From positions 1 to 38,454 of the forward strand of contig JAUPTV010000068.1 in NCBI GenBank assembly GCA_030917925.1: a DNA stretch of 38,454 nucleotides, given 5' to 3'. A program made the translations under genes and the position numbers. The notes below the pieces were generated by a model. It made no database searches. It was not told the DNA's origin and saw nothing but the letters and a program-made list of their open reading frames with translations. This DNA is from Pseudomonadota bacterium (GTDB taxonomy: Bacteria; Pseudomonadota; Gammaproteobacteria; Competibacterales; Competibacteraceae). Positions 15,238-23,888 of the stretch are shown piece by piece (position 1 is the first letter of the stretch; every line of letters starts with the position of its first letter).

Positions 15238-17061
15238 TTACAGCGGAAACAGCCACGGAACCACCAGGACCGTAATGATGAGCATCAACAGAATCAAGGG
15301 CGTTCCCACCCGCACAAAGTCATTGAATCGATAATTACCGGGCGTCATCACCAGGGTATTGACCGGCGAAGACACCGGGGTCGCAAACGCTGCCGAGGCG
15401 GCTATGGCAACGGTCATGGCGAAGGGATAGGGGGAAACGCCTATCTGCTGAGCGGCGGCGATAGCGACCGGAGCCATCAACACGGCGGTCGCGGTGTTGG
15501 AGATGAATAGTCCCACCAGCGCCGCCAGCACAAACACGCCGGCCAGCAGTGCCAGGGGACCGAGCGGTCCAAGACCGCTCACCAGCCCATCCGCCATTAA
15601 AGCGACGCCGCCGGTTTGTTCCAGTGCCTTGGCCAGGGGCAACATGCCGGCGATCACCACCAGACTGGGCCAATTGATCGACCGGTAGGCATCGTCCAGC
15701 CGCAGGCAACGAAACAGCCCCATAGCCAGCGCCGCCAACAGCACCGCTGCCGTATTGGGCAGCAGACTGAACGTCATCACCACCACCATGGCCAGCAGGA
15801 TCAGCAGCGCCGCTGGAGCCTGACGCCGGGCCGGCGCGATGTCGCTCAATTCTGCGGGCAGGTTCAGCACCAGAAAATCGCGGGAATCGCTTTGCAGCAG
15901 ACCGATCCGTTTCCAGGCACCCGCCACCAGCAGAATGTCGCCAAACGCCAGTTTTTCCTCAATCAGATTGCCCGACAACGGATGATCACCGCGCCGAATG
16001 CCCAGCACGCTCAAGCCATGATGCGTCCGGAAGGCCGCTTGCCGCAGGGTGCGGCCGATCAATTCCGAATCCGGCGGCAGCATCACTTCAGCAATACCCA
16101 GCTCATTGCGCAGTTCCTGAATCTGCTCGTCCGCGACGTCCAGTGCGATCAGCCCTTCCGCACGGCAAACTTGCTCTGCCGCAACCGGAGGACTGACCAC
16201 GTACAGCGTGTCATCCGTCCGTAGTTCCGTATCCGCCAGGGCAGGTTGCAGGGATTCAGCGACGCGCCCTCCCCGGGTGATGCCAATAATGGTCACGCCA
16301 TAGCGGGTACGCAACTCGGCCTGCGCAACGGTCTGACTGGCTAATGACGAATTCCCCGGCAAATAAAGACGATGCAACTGATCGGCCAACGAGTAACGAG
16401 CGCTCAATTCCTCCAGGGTTTGCCGCCGCCCGGCACCTATCTGCAGCGGACGGGTGGGCAACAGATGCTTGCCGATGGTAGCCATGTACAGAATACCGGC
16501 CACGGCGGCCAGCAGGCCGATGGGCGTGATGTCGAAGAATCCAAAGGGTTGCAGGCCAGCGGTGCGAAGGGCGTCATTGACCATCAGATTGGGCGGGGTG
16601 GCGATCAAGGTGAGCGGACCACTCAGGAGCGCGGCGAACGCCAGCGGCATCATCAACTGGCCGGGATCACGACCGAGCCGCAGGGCAATGCCCAATACCA
16701 CCGGGATGAAGATCGCCACGACGCCTGTAGAACTCATGAATGCGCCGAGGGCGGCGACCATCAGCATCAACAGGACTAGTAATCGCATTTCACTGGTGCC
16801 GGCCATCCGGGTCAGCCAAGCGCCGACCTGCACCGCGACTCCAGTTTGCACCAAGCCCTCGCCGACCACAAACAGGCCAGCGATGAGGACGACCACCGAA
16901 TCGCCAAAACCAGCCACCGCCTGAGCAACGGGCAGAATGTCGCCCACGATCAGGGCGACAATCACCAGCAGAGCCACCACGTCCGAACGGAGCCAACTGC
17001 TGGCAAATAAGACAACGGCAGCGGCCAGTACACTGAAAAAAAAAAGAATGTCGGGAGTCAT
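15238..17061 (-). CDS. SLC13/DASS-family permease with two TrkA-C domains
   Basis: This inner-membrane transporter has 607 residues. Hydrophobic segments at about 1-200 and 400-607 flank a cytosolic middle with two RCK_C/TrkA-C repeats (about 235-292 and 317-385; VTIIGITRGG and LSVLGIRRGD). The second half carries the DASS signature FISNTATAVLM; the first has the related MSSTGVVAIFIPV and ATPPNLMVN. The family moves di- or tricarboxylates, sulfate or related anions, usually with sodium. The exact substrate cannot be read from sequence. It begins 12 bp after the glycerate kinase stop, so the two form an operon. A glycerate-related or C3/C4 acid substrate is a reasonable inference. Confidence 0.88.
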   Translation of the reverse strand: MTPDILFFFSVLAAAVVLFASSWLRSDVVALLVIVALIVGDILPVAQAVAGFGDSVVVLIAGLFVVGEGLVQTGVAVQVGAWLTRMAGTSEMRLLVLLMLMVAALGAFMSSTGVVAIFIPVVLGIALRLGRDPGQLMMPLAFAALLSGPLTLIATPPNLMVNDALRTAGLQPFGFFDITPIGLLAAVAGILYMATIGKHLLPTRPLQIGAGRRQTLEELSARYSLADQLHRLYLPGNSSLASQTVAQAELRTRYGVTIIGITRGGRVAESLQPALADTELRTDDTLYVVSPPVAAEQVCRAEGLIALDVADEQIQELRNELGIAEVMLPPDSELIGRTLRQAAFRTHHGLSVLGIRRGDHPLSGNLIEEKLAFGDILLVAGAWKRIGLLQSDSRDFLVLNLPAELSDIAPARRQAPAALLILLAMVVVMTFSLLPNTAAVLLAALAMGLFRCLRLDDAYRSINWPSLVVIAGMLPLAKALEQTGGVALMADGLVSGLGPLGPLALLAGVFVLAALVGLFISNTATAVLMAPVAIAAAQQIGVSPYPFAMTVAIAASAAFATPVSSPVNTLVMTPGNYRFNDFVRVGTPLILLMLIITVLVVPWLFPL

Positions 17062-17073
17062 GGGTCACAAAAA

Positions 17074-18231
17074 TTATTGAGTGAGAAATGAGCGGCGACC
17101 CGCCAGGAAGGCGCGCACCGCTTGTTCGGCCGCCGCCGCCAGATAATCGCTGCCGGATCCCATTGCCTGTTCCAGGCTCACGGGTCCCGGACACAGGCTG
17201 AATACCGCATTGATGCCCAGGTCGTGCAGCGCGTCCAGGCCACTGCCGATGCTGCCCGCAATGGCGATGCAGGGGACGCCGCCAGCGCGAGCGCGTTCTG
17301 CAACGCCCGCAGGCGCTTTGCCAAACGCGGTCTGAACGTCGATTTGTCCCTCGGCAGTCAGGACCAGATCAGCACCACGCAACTGCTCATCCAGTCCAAC
17401 CAGATCCAGCGCCAAATCCACGCCGCGCCGGAGTTCCGCTTTGAGAAAGGCGTTCAATCCCGCGCCCAGCCCACCGGCAGCGCCAGCGCCCGGCAGATTG
17501 CGGACGTCCAGCCCAAGGTCACGGTCGATAATCGTCGCCAGATGCGCCAAACCGGCGTCCAGCATCTGCACCTGGTCCGGCGTTGCGCCTTTTTGTGGGC
17601 CGTAAACCTGGGCCGCGCCGCGTTCGCCCAGCAGTGGATTGTCCACATCGCAGATCACCTCGATCCGCACCCCGGCTAAACGGGGATCGAGATTGTTCAG
17701 ATCGATGCGCTGAATCGTAGCCAACGCGCCGCCAACCGGTTTGACTGGCTGGCCGTTCCCATCCAGGAACCGAGCCCCCAGCGCCGTGGCCATGCCGATG
17801 CCGCCATCATTCGTCGCACTGCCGCCAATGCCGATAATGAGATGGGAAATCCCCAGATTCAGGGCGGCTTTGATCAATTCACCGGTACCCAGGGTCGTGG
17901 TCAACAACGGATTGAGACACGCTTTTCCCAGCAGGACCAGGCCGCTGGCGGTCGCCATTTCGATGGCCGCCAGTTGACGCGCCGGAACGTGGCAGAACGT
18001 GGCAGAGACCGGATCACCGAGGGGACCGGTCACTACTGTGGTTTGCTCCACGCCGTGCAGGGCGCTTAACAGCACCTCGGCCAGGCCATCGCCGCCATCT
18101 GCAACAGGAACCTGTACGATGTCGCTGTCCGGGCTGGCGCGGGCCACGCCGCGCGCCAGGGCCGTCGCCGCTTGGGCAGCGGTCAGACAGCCCTTGAGGG
18201 CATTCGGGGCAATCACTATTTTTATGGCCAT
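17074..18231 (-). CDS. glxK: Glycerate kinase
   Basis: This 385-residue enzyme belongs to the type 1 glycerate kinase family (GarK/GlxK), which phosphorylates D-glycerate, usually to 2-phosphoglycerate. The start MAIKIVIAPNALKGCLTAAQ and the blocks VPVADGGDGLAEVL, GIGGSATNDGGIGMA and VLTAEGQIDVQTAFGKAP are family marks. A GAGG Shine-Dalgarno lies four bases before the ATG. It is the first gene of a pair with the DASS-type permease. 2-Phosphoglycerate enters lower glycolysis, where gpmA, 7 kb away, acts. E. coli has two paralogues (garK, glxK), and I cannot tell which is the closer match. Confidence 0.92.
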   Translation of the reverse strand: MAIKIVIAPNALKGCLTAAQAATALARGVARASPDSDIVQVPVADGGDGLAEVLLSALHGVEQTTVVTGPLGDPVSATFCHVPARQLAAIEMATASGLVLLGKACLNPLLTTTLGTGELIKAALNLGISHLIIGIGGSATNDGGIGMATALGARFLDGNGQPVKPVGGALATIQRIDLNNLDPRLAGVRIEVICDVDNPLLGERGAAQVYGPQKGATPDQVQMLDAGLAHLATIIDRDLGLDVRNLPGAGAAGGLGAGLNAFLKAELRRGVDLALDLVGLDEQLRGADLVLTAEGQIDVQTAFGKAPAGVAERARAGGVPCIAIAGSIGSGLDALHDLGINAVFSLCPGPVSLEQAMGSGSDYLAAAAEQAVRAFLAGRRSFLTQ

Positions 18232-18393
18232 GCCCTCACTCTGCGGCGATCATCCACTTTTTTCAAGCATGGAAATTGCTTATTGACATGATGGGCCGTT
18301 GCCCATGCCGCTGGGCTGGCGAATCCCATCTGACTATACGCCGCACTCATCCAGCGACGGAGAGCCTGACCTGGAGCAGGGCAAGGGTTGACT

Positions 18394-18564
18394 TCAATCC
18401 GTCGCGGGTTCCCACAACGCACCCAGTTCCAGCCCAATCTCCTGGAAGGGTTCGACGCTGACCATGTCCTGTTCAGGGAAATGAGGGTAACGGAAAGCCG
18501 GGCGCGTCGCCAAATCTGGCAGCCGGCCGATTCGCCGACTATTATGCAGTCTTTCCTCCCTCAA
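18394..18564 (-). CDS. Possible small ORF, about 51-56 residues, non-ATG start
   Basis: This minus-strand frame reads [19 protein letters not shown] and then [20 protein letters not shown] before a TGA at 18394-18396. The amino-acid make-up looks like real protein. It lacks an upstream ATG or GTG. Candidate starts are the TTG at 18562-18564, or a CTG five bases after a GGAGG. It occupies most of the otherwise empty 348-bp gap between the glycerate kinase and ppiB, divergent from ppiB. It could be a small gene with a rare start or the tail of a lost one. I do not recognise the family. Confidence 0.3.
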   Translation of the reverse strand: MREERLHNSRRIGRLPDLATRPAFRYPHFPEQDMVSVEPFQEIGLELGALWEPATD

Positions 18565-18579
18565 TCTGGCGACTTTTCC

Positions 18580-19230
18580 ATGCGCAAACTTTTTTCGCTA
18601 TTGACCGCGACCCTGCTGGGTCTGGTGTGCTGGACAGTCCTGGCCGGGACACCCCCGCTGCCGGACGCCAGCCCGGTTCCCACCTCTACCCCTTCTCAAC
18701 GTGAGCTTCCTTCCATGATCAATTTGCAGACTTCCCTGGGTGTTATCGGCATCGAACTCGACCACGAGCGCGCCCCGGCGACCGCCGCCAATTTCGTCCA
18801 GTACGTCCAGGACGGGTTTTACAATGGCACCCTGTTTCATCGCGTCATCCCCGATTTCATGATTCAGGGCGGTGGCATGGAACCCGGCATGAACCAGAAG
18901 CAGACCCGCGCCTCGATCCGCAATGAAGCCGAAAATGGACTCAAGAACGTGGTCGGCAGCATCGCCATGGCGCGCACCTCTGATCCGCATTCCGCCAGTT
19001 CACAATTCTTCATCAACCTCAAGAACAACGATTTCCTCGACTACCGCGCATCCAACAGTCAAGGCTGGGGTTACTGTGTTTTCGGCAAAGTCGTGAAAGG
19101 CATGGATGTGGTTGAAGCCATCGCCCGCGTCTCCACTGCGAATAAGCACGGTCATCAGAACGTACCGGTTGACGATGTGGTGATCATCAAGGCGGACATC
19201 AGCGGCGAACAGGCTGAAGCCCCGAAATGA
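18580..19230 (+). CDS. ppiB: Cyclophilin-type peptidyl-prolyl isomerase
   Basis: This is a cyclophilin that isomerises proline peptide bonds. The core (from [16 protein letters not shown]) has [33 protein letters not shown] and [17 protein letters not shown], closest in form to E. coli PpiB. From the ATG at 18580 the protein is 216 residues and begins with a signal peptide ([18 protein letters not shown], then VLA-G as a likely cleavage site) and a proline-rich linker, so I favour export to the periplasm. An internal ATG at 18715 would give a cytosolic 172-residue form aligning exactly with PpiB's start. Neither start has a good Shine-Dalgarno. The gene overlaps lpxH by ATGA, the same ppiB-lpxH order as in E. 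coli. Confidence 0.9.
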   Translation: MRKLFSLLTATLLGLVCWTVLAGTPPLPDASPVPTSTPSQRELPSMINLQTSLGVIGIELDHERAPATAANFVQYVQDGFYNGTLFHRVIPDFMIQGGGMEPGMNQKQTRASIRNEAENGLKNVVGSIAMARTSDPHSASSQFFINLKNNDFLDYRASNSQGWGYCVFGKVVKGMDVVEAIARVSTANKHGHQNVPVDDVVIIKADISGEQAEAPK

Positions 19231-19964
19231 GGGATCAGGCGACGCTGTTTATCTCCGATCTGCATCTGGACCCCAGGCGGCCAGCGATGACCGGCCTGCT
19301 CCTGAAATTTCTGGAGCAACCGGCGCGGGAAGCCGAGGCCCTGTATATCCTCGGTGATTTGTTCGAGGCGTGGATCGGCGATGACGACGATGCGGAACCG
19401 GGACCAACAGTCGCCGCGGCGCTGCGAACGCTGACGGGTGTTGGCGTTCCGGTTTACTTCCTGCACGGCAACCGTGATTTTCTGCTCGGTGAACGCTTTG
19501 CAGCCGCCAGCGGCGTTCAGTTGCTGCCGGAGAGCGTGGTCATTGAATTGGCCGGCGAACCGGTGCTACTCCTGCACGGCGACACGCTGTGCATCGATGA
19601 TCGGGAGTATCAGGCGTTCCGTGCGCAAGTACGGCATCCCGCCTGGCAGGCGCAGATTCTGGCCTTGCCGCTGGCACAACGCCGAGCGCTGGCCGGTCAA
19701 TTGCGGGAAACCAGCCGCCAAGTCGCGCAACAGAAAGCCACCGACATCATCGACGTTAATTTGGCGGAAGTGGATCGCGTCATGCTCGCTCACGGCGTCC
19801 AGCGGCTGATCCATGGGCATACCCATCGCCCGGCGATTCATGATCTGCGGCTGGAAGGTCAACCAGCGCAGCGGGCGGTGCTGGGCGACTGGCAGGAACA
19901 ACAGGGCAGCGTTTTACGGTGCGATGCGTCCGGGTGGCGGCTGGAGCCGTTCACTGACGCCTGA
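19227..19964 (+). CDS. lpxH: UDP-2,3-diacylglucosamine diphosphatase LpxH
   Basis: This enzyme hydrolyses UDP-2,3-diacylglucosamine to lipid X and UMP, a step of lipid A synthesis at the inner membrane face. It has 245 residues. The calcineurin-like metal site is complete: D11 and H13 (SDLHLD), D44 (GDLFEAW), N82 (GNRDF), H117 (HGDTLC), and H196/H198 (HGHTHRP). The start overlaps the ppiB stop by four bases, so translation is probably coupled. A DUF1249 gene follows after 4 bp. The gene indicates a normal lipopolysaccharide-bearing outer membrane. Confidence 0.96.
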   Translation: MRDQATLFISDLHLDPRRPAMTGLLLKFLEQPAREAEALYILGDLFEAWIGDDDDAEPGPTVAAALRTLTGVGVPVYFLHGNRDFLLGERFAAASGVQLLPESVVIELAGEPVLLLHGDTLCIDDREYQAFRAQVRHPAWQAQILALPLAQRRALAGQLRETSRQVAQQKATDIIDVNLAEVDRVMLAHGVQRLIHGHTHRPAIHDLRLEGQPAQRAVLGDWQEQQGSVLRCDASGWRLEPFTDA

Positions 19965-19968
19965 CACC

Positions 19969-20451
19969 ATGATTCTACTGCCCACTGCTCATGCCTGGCT
20001 GCAGGATGCGCCCGGTAGCTTCCCGGCGCTGATGGATTTGTACGAGCGCAACTACATCCAGATCCGCCGCTTGTTGCCGGACATGCCGCCAGCCACTGCC
20101 GTCCAGGTTTCGCAAACCCCCGGCGCACTGGATTTGCATCTACGGATCGTTGAGCGTTATCCCTACACCAGCGAACTGAACCTGACCTATCAGTTTGATG
20201 ACGAGGCTGGCCCGCCCATCATCGAGCCGGACCTGTGCATTCGGGTCTACCATGACGCCCGCCAGGCCGAAGCGCTGACCGCTCATCTGCGACATCATGC
20301 GGCTTTTTCCAACGACCTGGCCACCTCCGGGCAACTGGATCGCGCCCGTCTCTACCGGCGCTGGCGCATCAACCGTTTCCTCTACAAATGGCTGAGCTAC
20401 TGCCTGTGGCAGGGCCACCGCTTTATCGATCTTCCCAGTCAATCGGTCTGA
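19969..20451 (+). CDS. DUF1249 (YqiB-like) protein
   Basis: This 160-residue protein resembles the DUF1249/YqiB family of unknown function. Typical stretches are DLYERNYIQIRRLLPDM, the YPYTSELNLTY strand, PDLCIRVYHDARQAEAL, and the C-terminal NRFLYKWLSYCLWQGH. It has no signal peptide or membrane helix. The ATG lies four bases after the lpxH stop, so it is the third gene of a ppiB-lpxH-DUF1249 unit. In E. coli yqiB sits beside the phosphoesterase gene cpdA, so association with a calcineurin-like phosphoesterase recurs. No function should be assigned from this. Confidence 0.85.
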   Translation: MILLPTAHAWLQDAPGSFPALMDLYERNYIQIRRLLPDMPPATAVQVSQTPGALDLHLRIVERYPYTSELNLTYQFDDEAGPPIIEPDLCIRVYHDARQAEALTAHLRHHAAFSNDLATSGQLDRARLYRRWRINRFLYKWLSYCLWQGHRFIDLPSQSV

Positions 20452-20530
20452 ACCTCCTTAACACCGATCTTTTCGGCAACGCTGGAAATCTTGTCCAACC
20501 TTACAACTTTTCCGGCATTATTTTACCAAA

Positions 20531-20561
20531 ATAGTTGACTAATTAAGTAGGGTATTATAAT
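20531..20561 (+). promoter_or_regulatory. iscR promoter with IscR type 1 binding site
   Basis: Positions 20531-20555 match the 25-bp IscR type 1 consensus as I recall it (ATASYYGACT-RWWWY-AGTCRRSTAT) at 23 of 25 positions. The site contains the -35 TTGACT (20535-20540) and adjoins a perfect -10 TATAAT (20556-20561), with a short 15-bp spacer. This predicts that [2Fe-2S]-IscR represses its own transcription, as in E. coli. Confidence 0.8.
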
Positions 20562-20617
20562 TTCCACACATAATAATCAAGAATTGTCGCATTTCAGTCG
20601 CTTCAGGGGTAAACGTT

Positions 20618-21109
20618 ATGAAGCTTTCAACCAAAGGTCGCTATGCGGTGACCGCCATGATGCATTTGGCCATTCATGACCGGAACGGTCCGGTTACGCT
20701 GGCCGAAATTTCCCAGTGCCAGGGAATTTCCCTGTCTTATCTGGAACAACTGTTTTCCAAGCTGCGCCGACGCGGCCTGGTCGAAGGGGTGCGGGGGCCA
20801 GGTGGCGGCTATCGATTGGCGCTCATCCCTGATCAGGTGACCATCGCGGACATTGTTAGCGCCGTTGACGAACGAGTCGACGTCACCCGTTGCTGTGGCC
20901 AGGAAAACTGCCATGGCGGCCAGCGCTGCCTGACCCACAAGCTGTGGACAGAACTCAGCCGACAGATTTTCACCTTCCTCGAAGGCATTACGCTGGCGCA
21001 GTTCGTCGACCGCCCGACGATCTACGATGAAGTCGTCATGCACCGTCAGAGTTTGCGTCGGCGGGAACAACCGATCAAACCGATGCCAATTCCGGCAGCC
21101 ATGATGTAA
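20618..21109 (+). CDS. iscR: Iron-sulfur cluster regulator IscR
   Basis: This Rrf2-family repressor carries a [2Fe-2S] cluster, 163 residues. The winged helix is MKLSTKGRYAVTAMMHLAIH with ISLSYLEQLFSKLRRRGLVE and VRGPGGGYRLA. Cluster ligands C92, C98, C104 and H107 (in TRCCGQENCHGGQRCLTHKLW) fall at the same numbers as in E. coli IscR; an extra C93 follows C92. The C-terminus is proline-rich. An autoregulatory site lies 60 bp upstream. The next gene, 64 bp on, is a cysteine desulfurase, but the rest of the isc operon is absent. Confidence 0.96.
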   Translation: MKLSTKGRYAVTAMMHLAIHDRNGPVTLAEISQCQGISLSYLEQLFSKLRRRGLVEGVRGPGGGYRLALIPDQVTIADIVSAVDERVDVTRCCGQENCHGGQRCLTHKLWTELSRQIFTFLEGITLAQFVDRPTIYDEVVMHRQSLRRREQPIKPMPIPAAMM

Positions 21110-21173
21110 GTTGCGCCACTGTTTCCCTCGTCCTCCTCCACAACGGAGGATGACGTCTTGGGGAAATTAATTT

Positions 21174-22355
21174 ATGTCGCTGATTTATCTCGATTACGCC
21201 GCTACAACGCCAGTTGATCCCCAGGTCGCCGCCCGGATGGCGCAGCATTTAACGCTGGATGGCGTCTTCGGCAACCCTTCTTCCACGACCCATGCGTTAG
21301 GTCGGCAAGCGGCGCAGGCCGTTGAAACCGCCCGCACCCAGATTGCTGCACTCATCAACGCCGATCCCGGCGATCTCATCTGGACTTCTGGTGCCACCGA
21401 GGCCAATAACCTGGCGCTGTTCGGCGCAATGCGCGCCAACCTCCGTAAAGGTCGGCATCTGGTCACGGCCAAAACGGAACACAAGGCGGTACTGGACGTA
21501 GGCCGACGATTGATGCAGGACGGTTATTCAGTCACCTATCTTGATCCCGACCCGGATGGCCGGATTCCGCTGGAACGGATGGCTGCCGCGTTGCGACCCG
21601 ACACGGTGCTGGTGTCGCTGATGCACGTCAATAATGAAATCGGCGTCATTCAGGATGTGGCCGCCATGGGCGCATTGACCCGCGAACGCGGCATCCTGCT
21701 GCATGTCGATGCGGCGCAAAGCGCGGGCAAACTGCCCATTGATCTGCGCACGCTACCCGTGGATTTACTCAGCCTCAGCGCTCATAAACTGTACGGACCC
21801 AAGGGCATCGGCGCGCTGTATGTGCGCCAGCGTCCGGTGCGGGTCCGCCTGGAGCCGTTATTGTATGGGGGCGGACAGGAACGGGGTCTACGCGCCGGGA
21901 CATTACCGACGCATCAGATTGTGGCGATGGGCGAAGCGTTTCGCCTCGCTGGCGAAGTGATGGACGTTGAACAGCACCGAATTCAGGAATTGCGCGACCG
22001 GTTATGGCGGGCATTTGCTGCGTTGGGTGACGTGGCGTTGAACGGTTCTGCGGAATATGGCGTTCCCGGCATCCTGAACGTCAGCTTTGCCGGGATCACT
22101 GCCGAAGCCCTGTTGACGGATCTGCCGCAGATCGCCGTTTCCACGGGTTCCGCCTGTACCTCCGCTGGCAACGAACCTTCCCATGTATTACGCGCCATGG
22201 GTTGTGACGCGGTTCGGGCGCGGGGCGCAATCCGGTTCAGTCTGGGACGCTGGACTACGGTGGAGGAGATTGATCTTGTCGCCGAGGCCGTGACGATAGC
22301 GGTCCATCGGTTGCGGGAACTTTCGCCGAAGTGGGATCAACAACGCCAAACTTGA
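21174..22355 (+). CDS. iscS: Cysteine desulfurase (IscS/NifS family)
   Basis: This PLP enzyme takes sulfur from cysteine as a persulfide for Fe-S clusters and thiolated cofactors, 393 residues. It shows YLDYAATTPVDPQV at the start, H103 stacking on PLP (TEHK), the PLP lysine K205 (LSAHKLYGPKG), and the catalytic C328 in VSTGSACTSAGNEPSH, the long flexible loop of group I enzymes. It is about ten residues shorter than E. coli IscS (404). A GGGGAA purine run precedes the ATG; upstream, TCCTCC/GGAGGA forms a small hairpin. It is paired with iscR, yet iscU, iscA, hscBA and fdx do not follow: the next gene is convergent gpsA after 4 bp. So either the operon is split, or this is an accessory desulfurase under IscR control. 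Confidence 0.9.
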   Translation: MSLIYLDYAATTPVDPQVAARMAQHLTLDGVFGNPSSTTHALGRQAAQAVETARTQIAALINADPGDLIWTSGATEANNLALFGAMRANLRKGRHLVTAKTEHKAVLDVGRRLMQDGYSVTYLDPDPDGRIPLERMAAALRPDTVLVSLMHVNNEIGVIQDVAAMGALTRERGILLHVDAAQSAGKLPIDLRTLPVDLLSLSAHKLYGPKGIGALYVRQRPVRVRLEPLLYGGGQERGLRAGTLPTHQIVAMGEAFRLAGEVMDVEQHRIQELRDRLWRAFAALGDVALNGSAEYGVPGILNVSFAGITAEALLTDLPQIAVSTGSACTSAGNEPSHVLRAMGCDAVRARGAIRFSLGRWTTVEEIDLVAEAVTIAVHRLRELSPKWDQQRQT

Positions 22356-22359
22356 CGCT

Positions 22360-23361
22360 TCATTCCGCCTTCGGATCGCGCGCCAGCAGGATTTCCACCG
22401 CCTGGCGCGGATTCTGGCCGTGGTGCAGCACCTGATCGACCTGTTCAGTAATCGGCATTTCCACGCCATGCCGCCGGGCCAGTCGCAACGCCTCCTGGGC
22501 AGTAGCCGCGCCTTCCACCACCTGGCCGATAGCGCTGAACGCCGCCTCAGCCGTTTCGCCCCGGCCTATCGCCAGTCCAAACCGGCGATTGCGTGATTGA
22601 TCGTCCGTGCAGGTCAGCACCAGGTCACCGATGCCAGCCAAGCCCATGAACGTTTCCCGCCGACCGCCGACCGCCAGTCCCAGGCGGGTCATCTCCGCCA
22701 ACCCACGGGTAATCAGCGCCGCCCGGGCGTTAGCCCCGAATCCCAGTCCATCCGCGATGCCAGCGGCGATGGCCAGGACGTTCTTGATCGCGCCGCCCAG
22801 TTCCACGCCAATCACATCCGGGCTGGTGTAGGCGCGCAGGTTGGAGCCGTGCAACAACACGGCAACCCGGCGTGCATGGTCCATATCACGGGCAGCGACC
22901 GTCACTGCCGTTGGCAAACCCTGGGCTACTTCACCGGCAAAGCTGGGGCCGGAAATGACCGCCGTTGGCCAATCCTCGCCCAGCACCTCATCGGTGACTT
23001 CATGCAGGAACCGGCTGCTGCCCGGCTCCAGCCCTTTGGTCGCCCAAGCCAGACCTGCCGTCGTCGGCAGATCACGCCGCAATTGCTCCAGGGTCGCCCG
23101 ATAGGCGTGACTGGGCACCGCCGCCAGCGCCAGTTCCACATCAGCAACCGCGACCGCCAAATCAGCGCCCACGGTCAACGCTGCTGGAAAGGGAATGCCC
23201 GGCAAGTAACGCCGGTTCTCCCGTTCCCGGCACAGCGGCGCAACCTCCTCCGGGTCATGACCCCACAGGCGGACCGTGTGACCATTCCGGGTCAGCAGCA
23301 GCGCCAGCGCCGTACCCCAGGAGCCAACGCCCAGCACCGCGACCGTTGCCGAAGTCATCAT
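22360..23361 (-). CDS. gpsA: Glycerol-3-phosphate dehydrogenase [NAD(P)+]
   Basis: This enzyme reduces dihydroxyacetone phosphate to sn-glycerol-3-phosphate for phospholipid synthesis, 333 residues. The Rossmann motif is VAVLGVGSWGTALALLLTRN. The catalytic lysine lies in ELGGAIKNVLAIAAGIADGL, and GLAGIGDLVLTCTDDQSRNR is the family's C-terminal-domain signature. It is the last gene of a minus-strand run: ArsR regulator, DUF2892, rhodanese, grxC, secB, gpsA. The last four match the E. coli yibN-grxC-secB-gpsA cluster. It ends four bases from the convergent iscS stop. Confidence 0.96.
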   Translation of the reverse strand: MMTSATVAVLGVGSWGTALALLLTRNGHTVRLWGHDPEEVAPLCRERENRRYLPGIPFPAALTVGADLAVAVADVELALAAVPSHAYRATLEQLRRDLPTTAGLAWATKGLEPGSSRFLHEVTDEVLGEDWPTAVISGPSFAGEVAQGLPTAVTVAARDMDHARRVAVLLHGSNLRAYTSPDVIGVELGGAIKNVLAIAAGIADGLGFGANARAALITRGLAEMTRLGLAVGGRRETFMGLAGIGDLVLTCTDDQSRNRRFGLAIGRGETAEAAFSAIGQVVEGAATAQEALRLARRHGVEMPITEQVDQVLHHGQNPRQAVEILLARDPKAE

Positions 23362-23388
23362 GGCGTTGAAGTACCTTTATTTCGCCGC

Positions 23389-23856
23389 TTAGTGCTGCGT
23401 TTCGGGAGTCGCCTGCGCCTGCTGTTGCTGCAAACGCTGGATATAGAGGCCATCAAAGTTAATCGGATTCAGCAGCATCGCCGGGAAGCCGCCTTTGCCA
23501 ATCAATCCGGCGATCTCTTCACGGGCGAAGGGAAACAGGATATTCGGGCAAAACGCATGAAGCATTTGCCCGGCTTGCTGTTCGTCAAACCCCCGCAGGG
23601 TGAACAAGCCCCCTTGCTGAACTTCGACCAGGTAAGCGGTGCGCTCACCCAGTTTGGCCGTGACGGTCAAGGTCAGCACGACCTCAAACAGGTCTTCGGT
23701 CAGCGGGGTTGCGCCGGTTTCGAGGCGCACCTCGGTCTGCGGCTGCCATTGCTCGGTAAAAATCATCGGAGAATTCGGCGTCTCCAGCGACACATCCTTC
23801 AGGTAAACCTTCTGGATTTCGAAGTGCTGCTGGGGGACCTGCGGTTGTTCGCTCAT
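23389..23856 (-). CDS. secB: Protein-export chaperone SecB
   Basis: SecB is a cytosolic homotetramer that keeps preproteins unfolded and delivers them to SecA, 155 residues, the usual size. Family marks are FEIQKVYLKDVSLETPNSP at the N-terminus, LTVTAKLGERTAYLVEVQQGG in the middle, and CPNILFPFAREEIAGLIGKG followed by GFPAMLLNPINFDGLY near the C-terminus. It lies 27 bp before gpsA and 32 bp after grxC. No irregularity is visible. Confidence 0.97.
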   Translation of the reverse strand: MSEQPQVPQQHFEIQKVYLKDVSLETPNSPMIFTEQWQPQTEVRLETGATPLTEDLFEVVLTLTVTAKLGERTAYLVEVQQGGLFTLRGFDEQQAGQMLHAFCPNILFPFAREEIAGLIGKGGFPAMLLNPINFDGLYIQRLQQQQAQATPETQH

Positions 23857-23888
23857 GCGGAAGACCTTATCGGTTTGGAGTTCAAGGT

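Noticed and set aside
16372-16779. 135-codon plus-strand open frame over the permease gene
   Set aside because: Histidine/glutamine-rich shadow antisense to a membrane protein; no start signal.
21133-21155. TCCTCC/GGAGGA hairpin before iscS as a riboswitch or Shine-Dalgarno switch
   Set aside because: The GGAGG is about 25 bases from the ATG, too far to act as its ribosome site, and no known riboswitch motif is visible.
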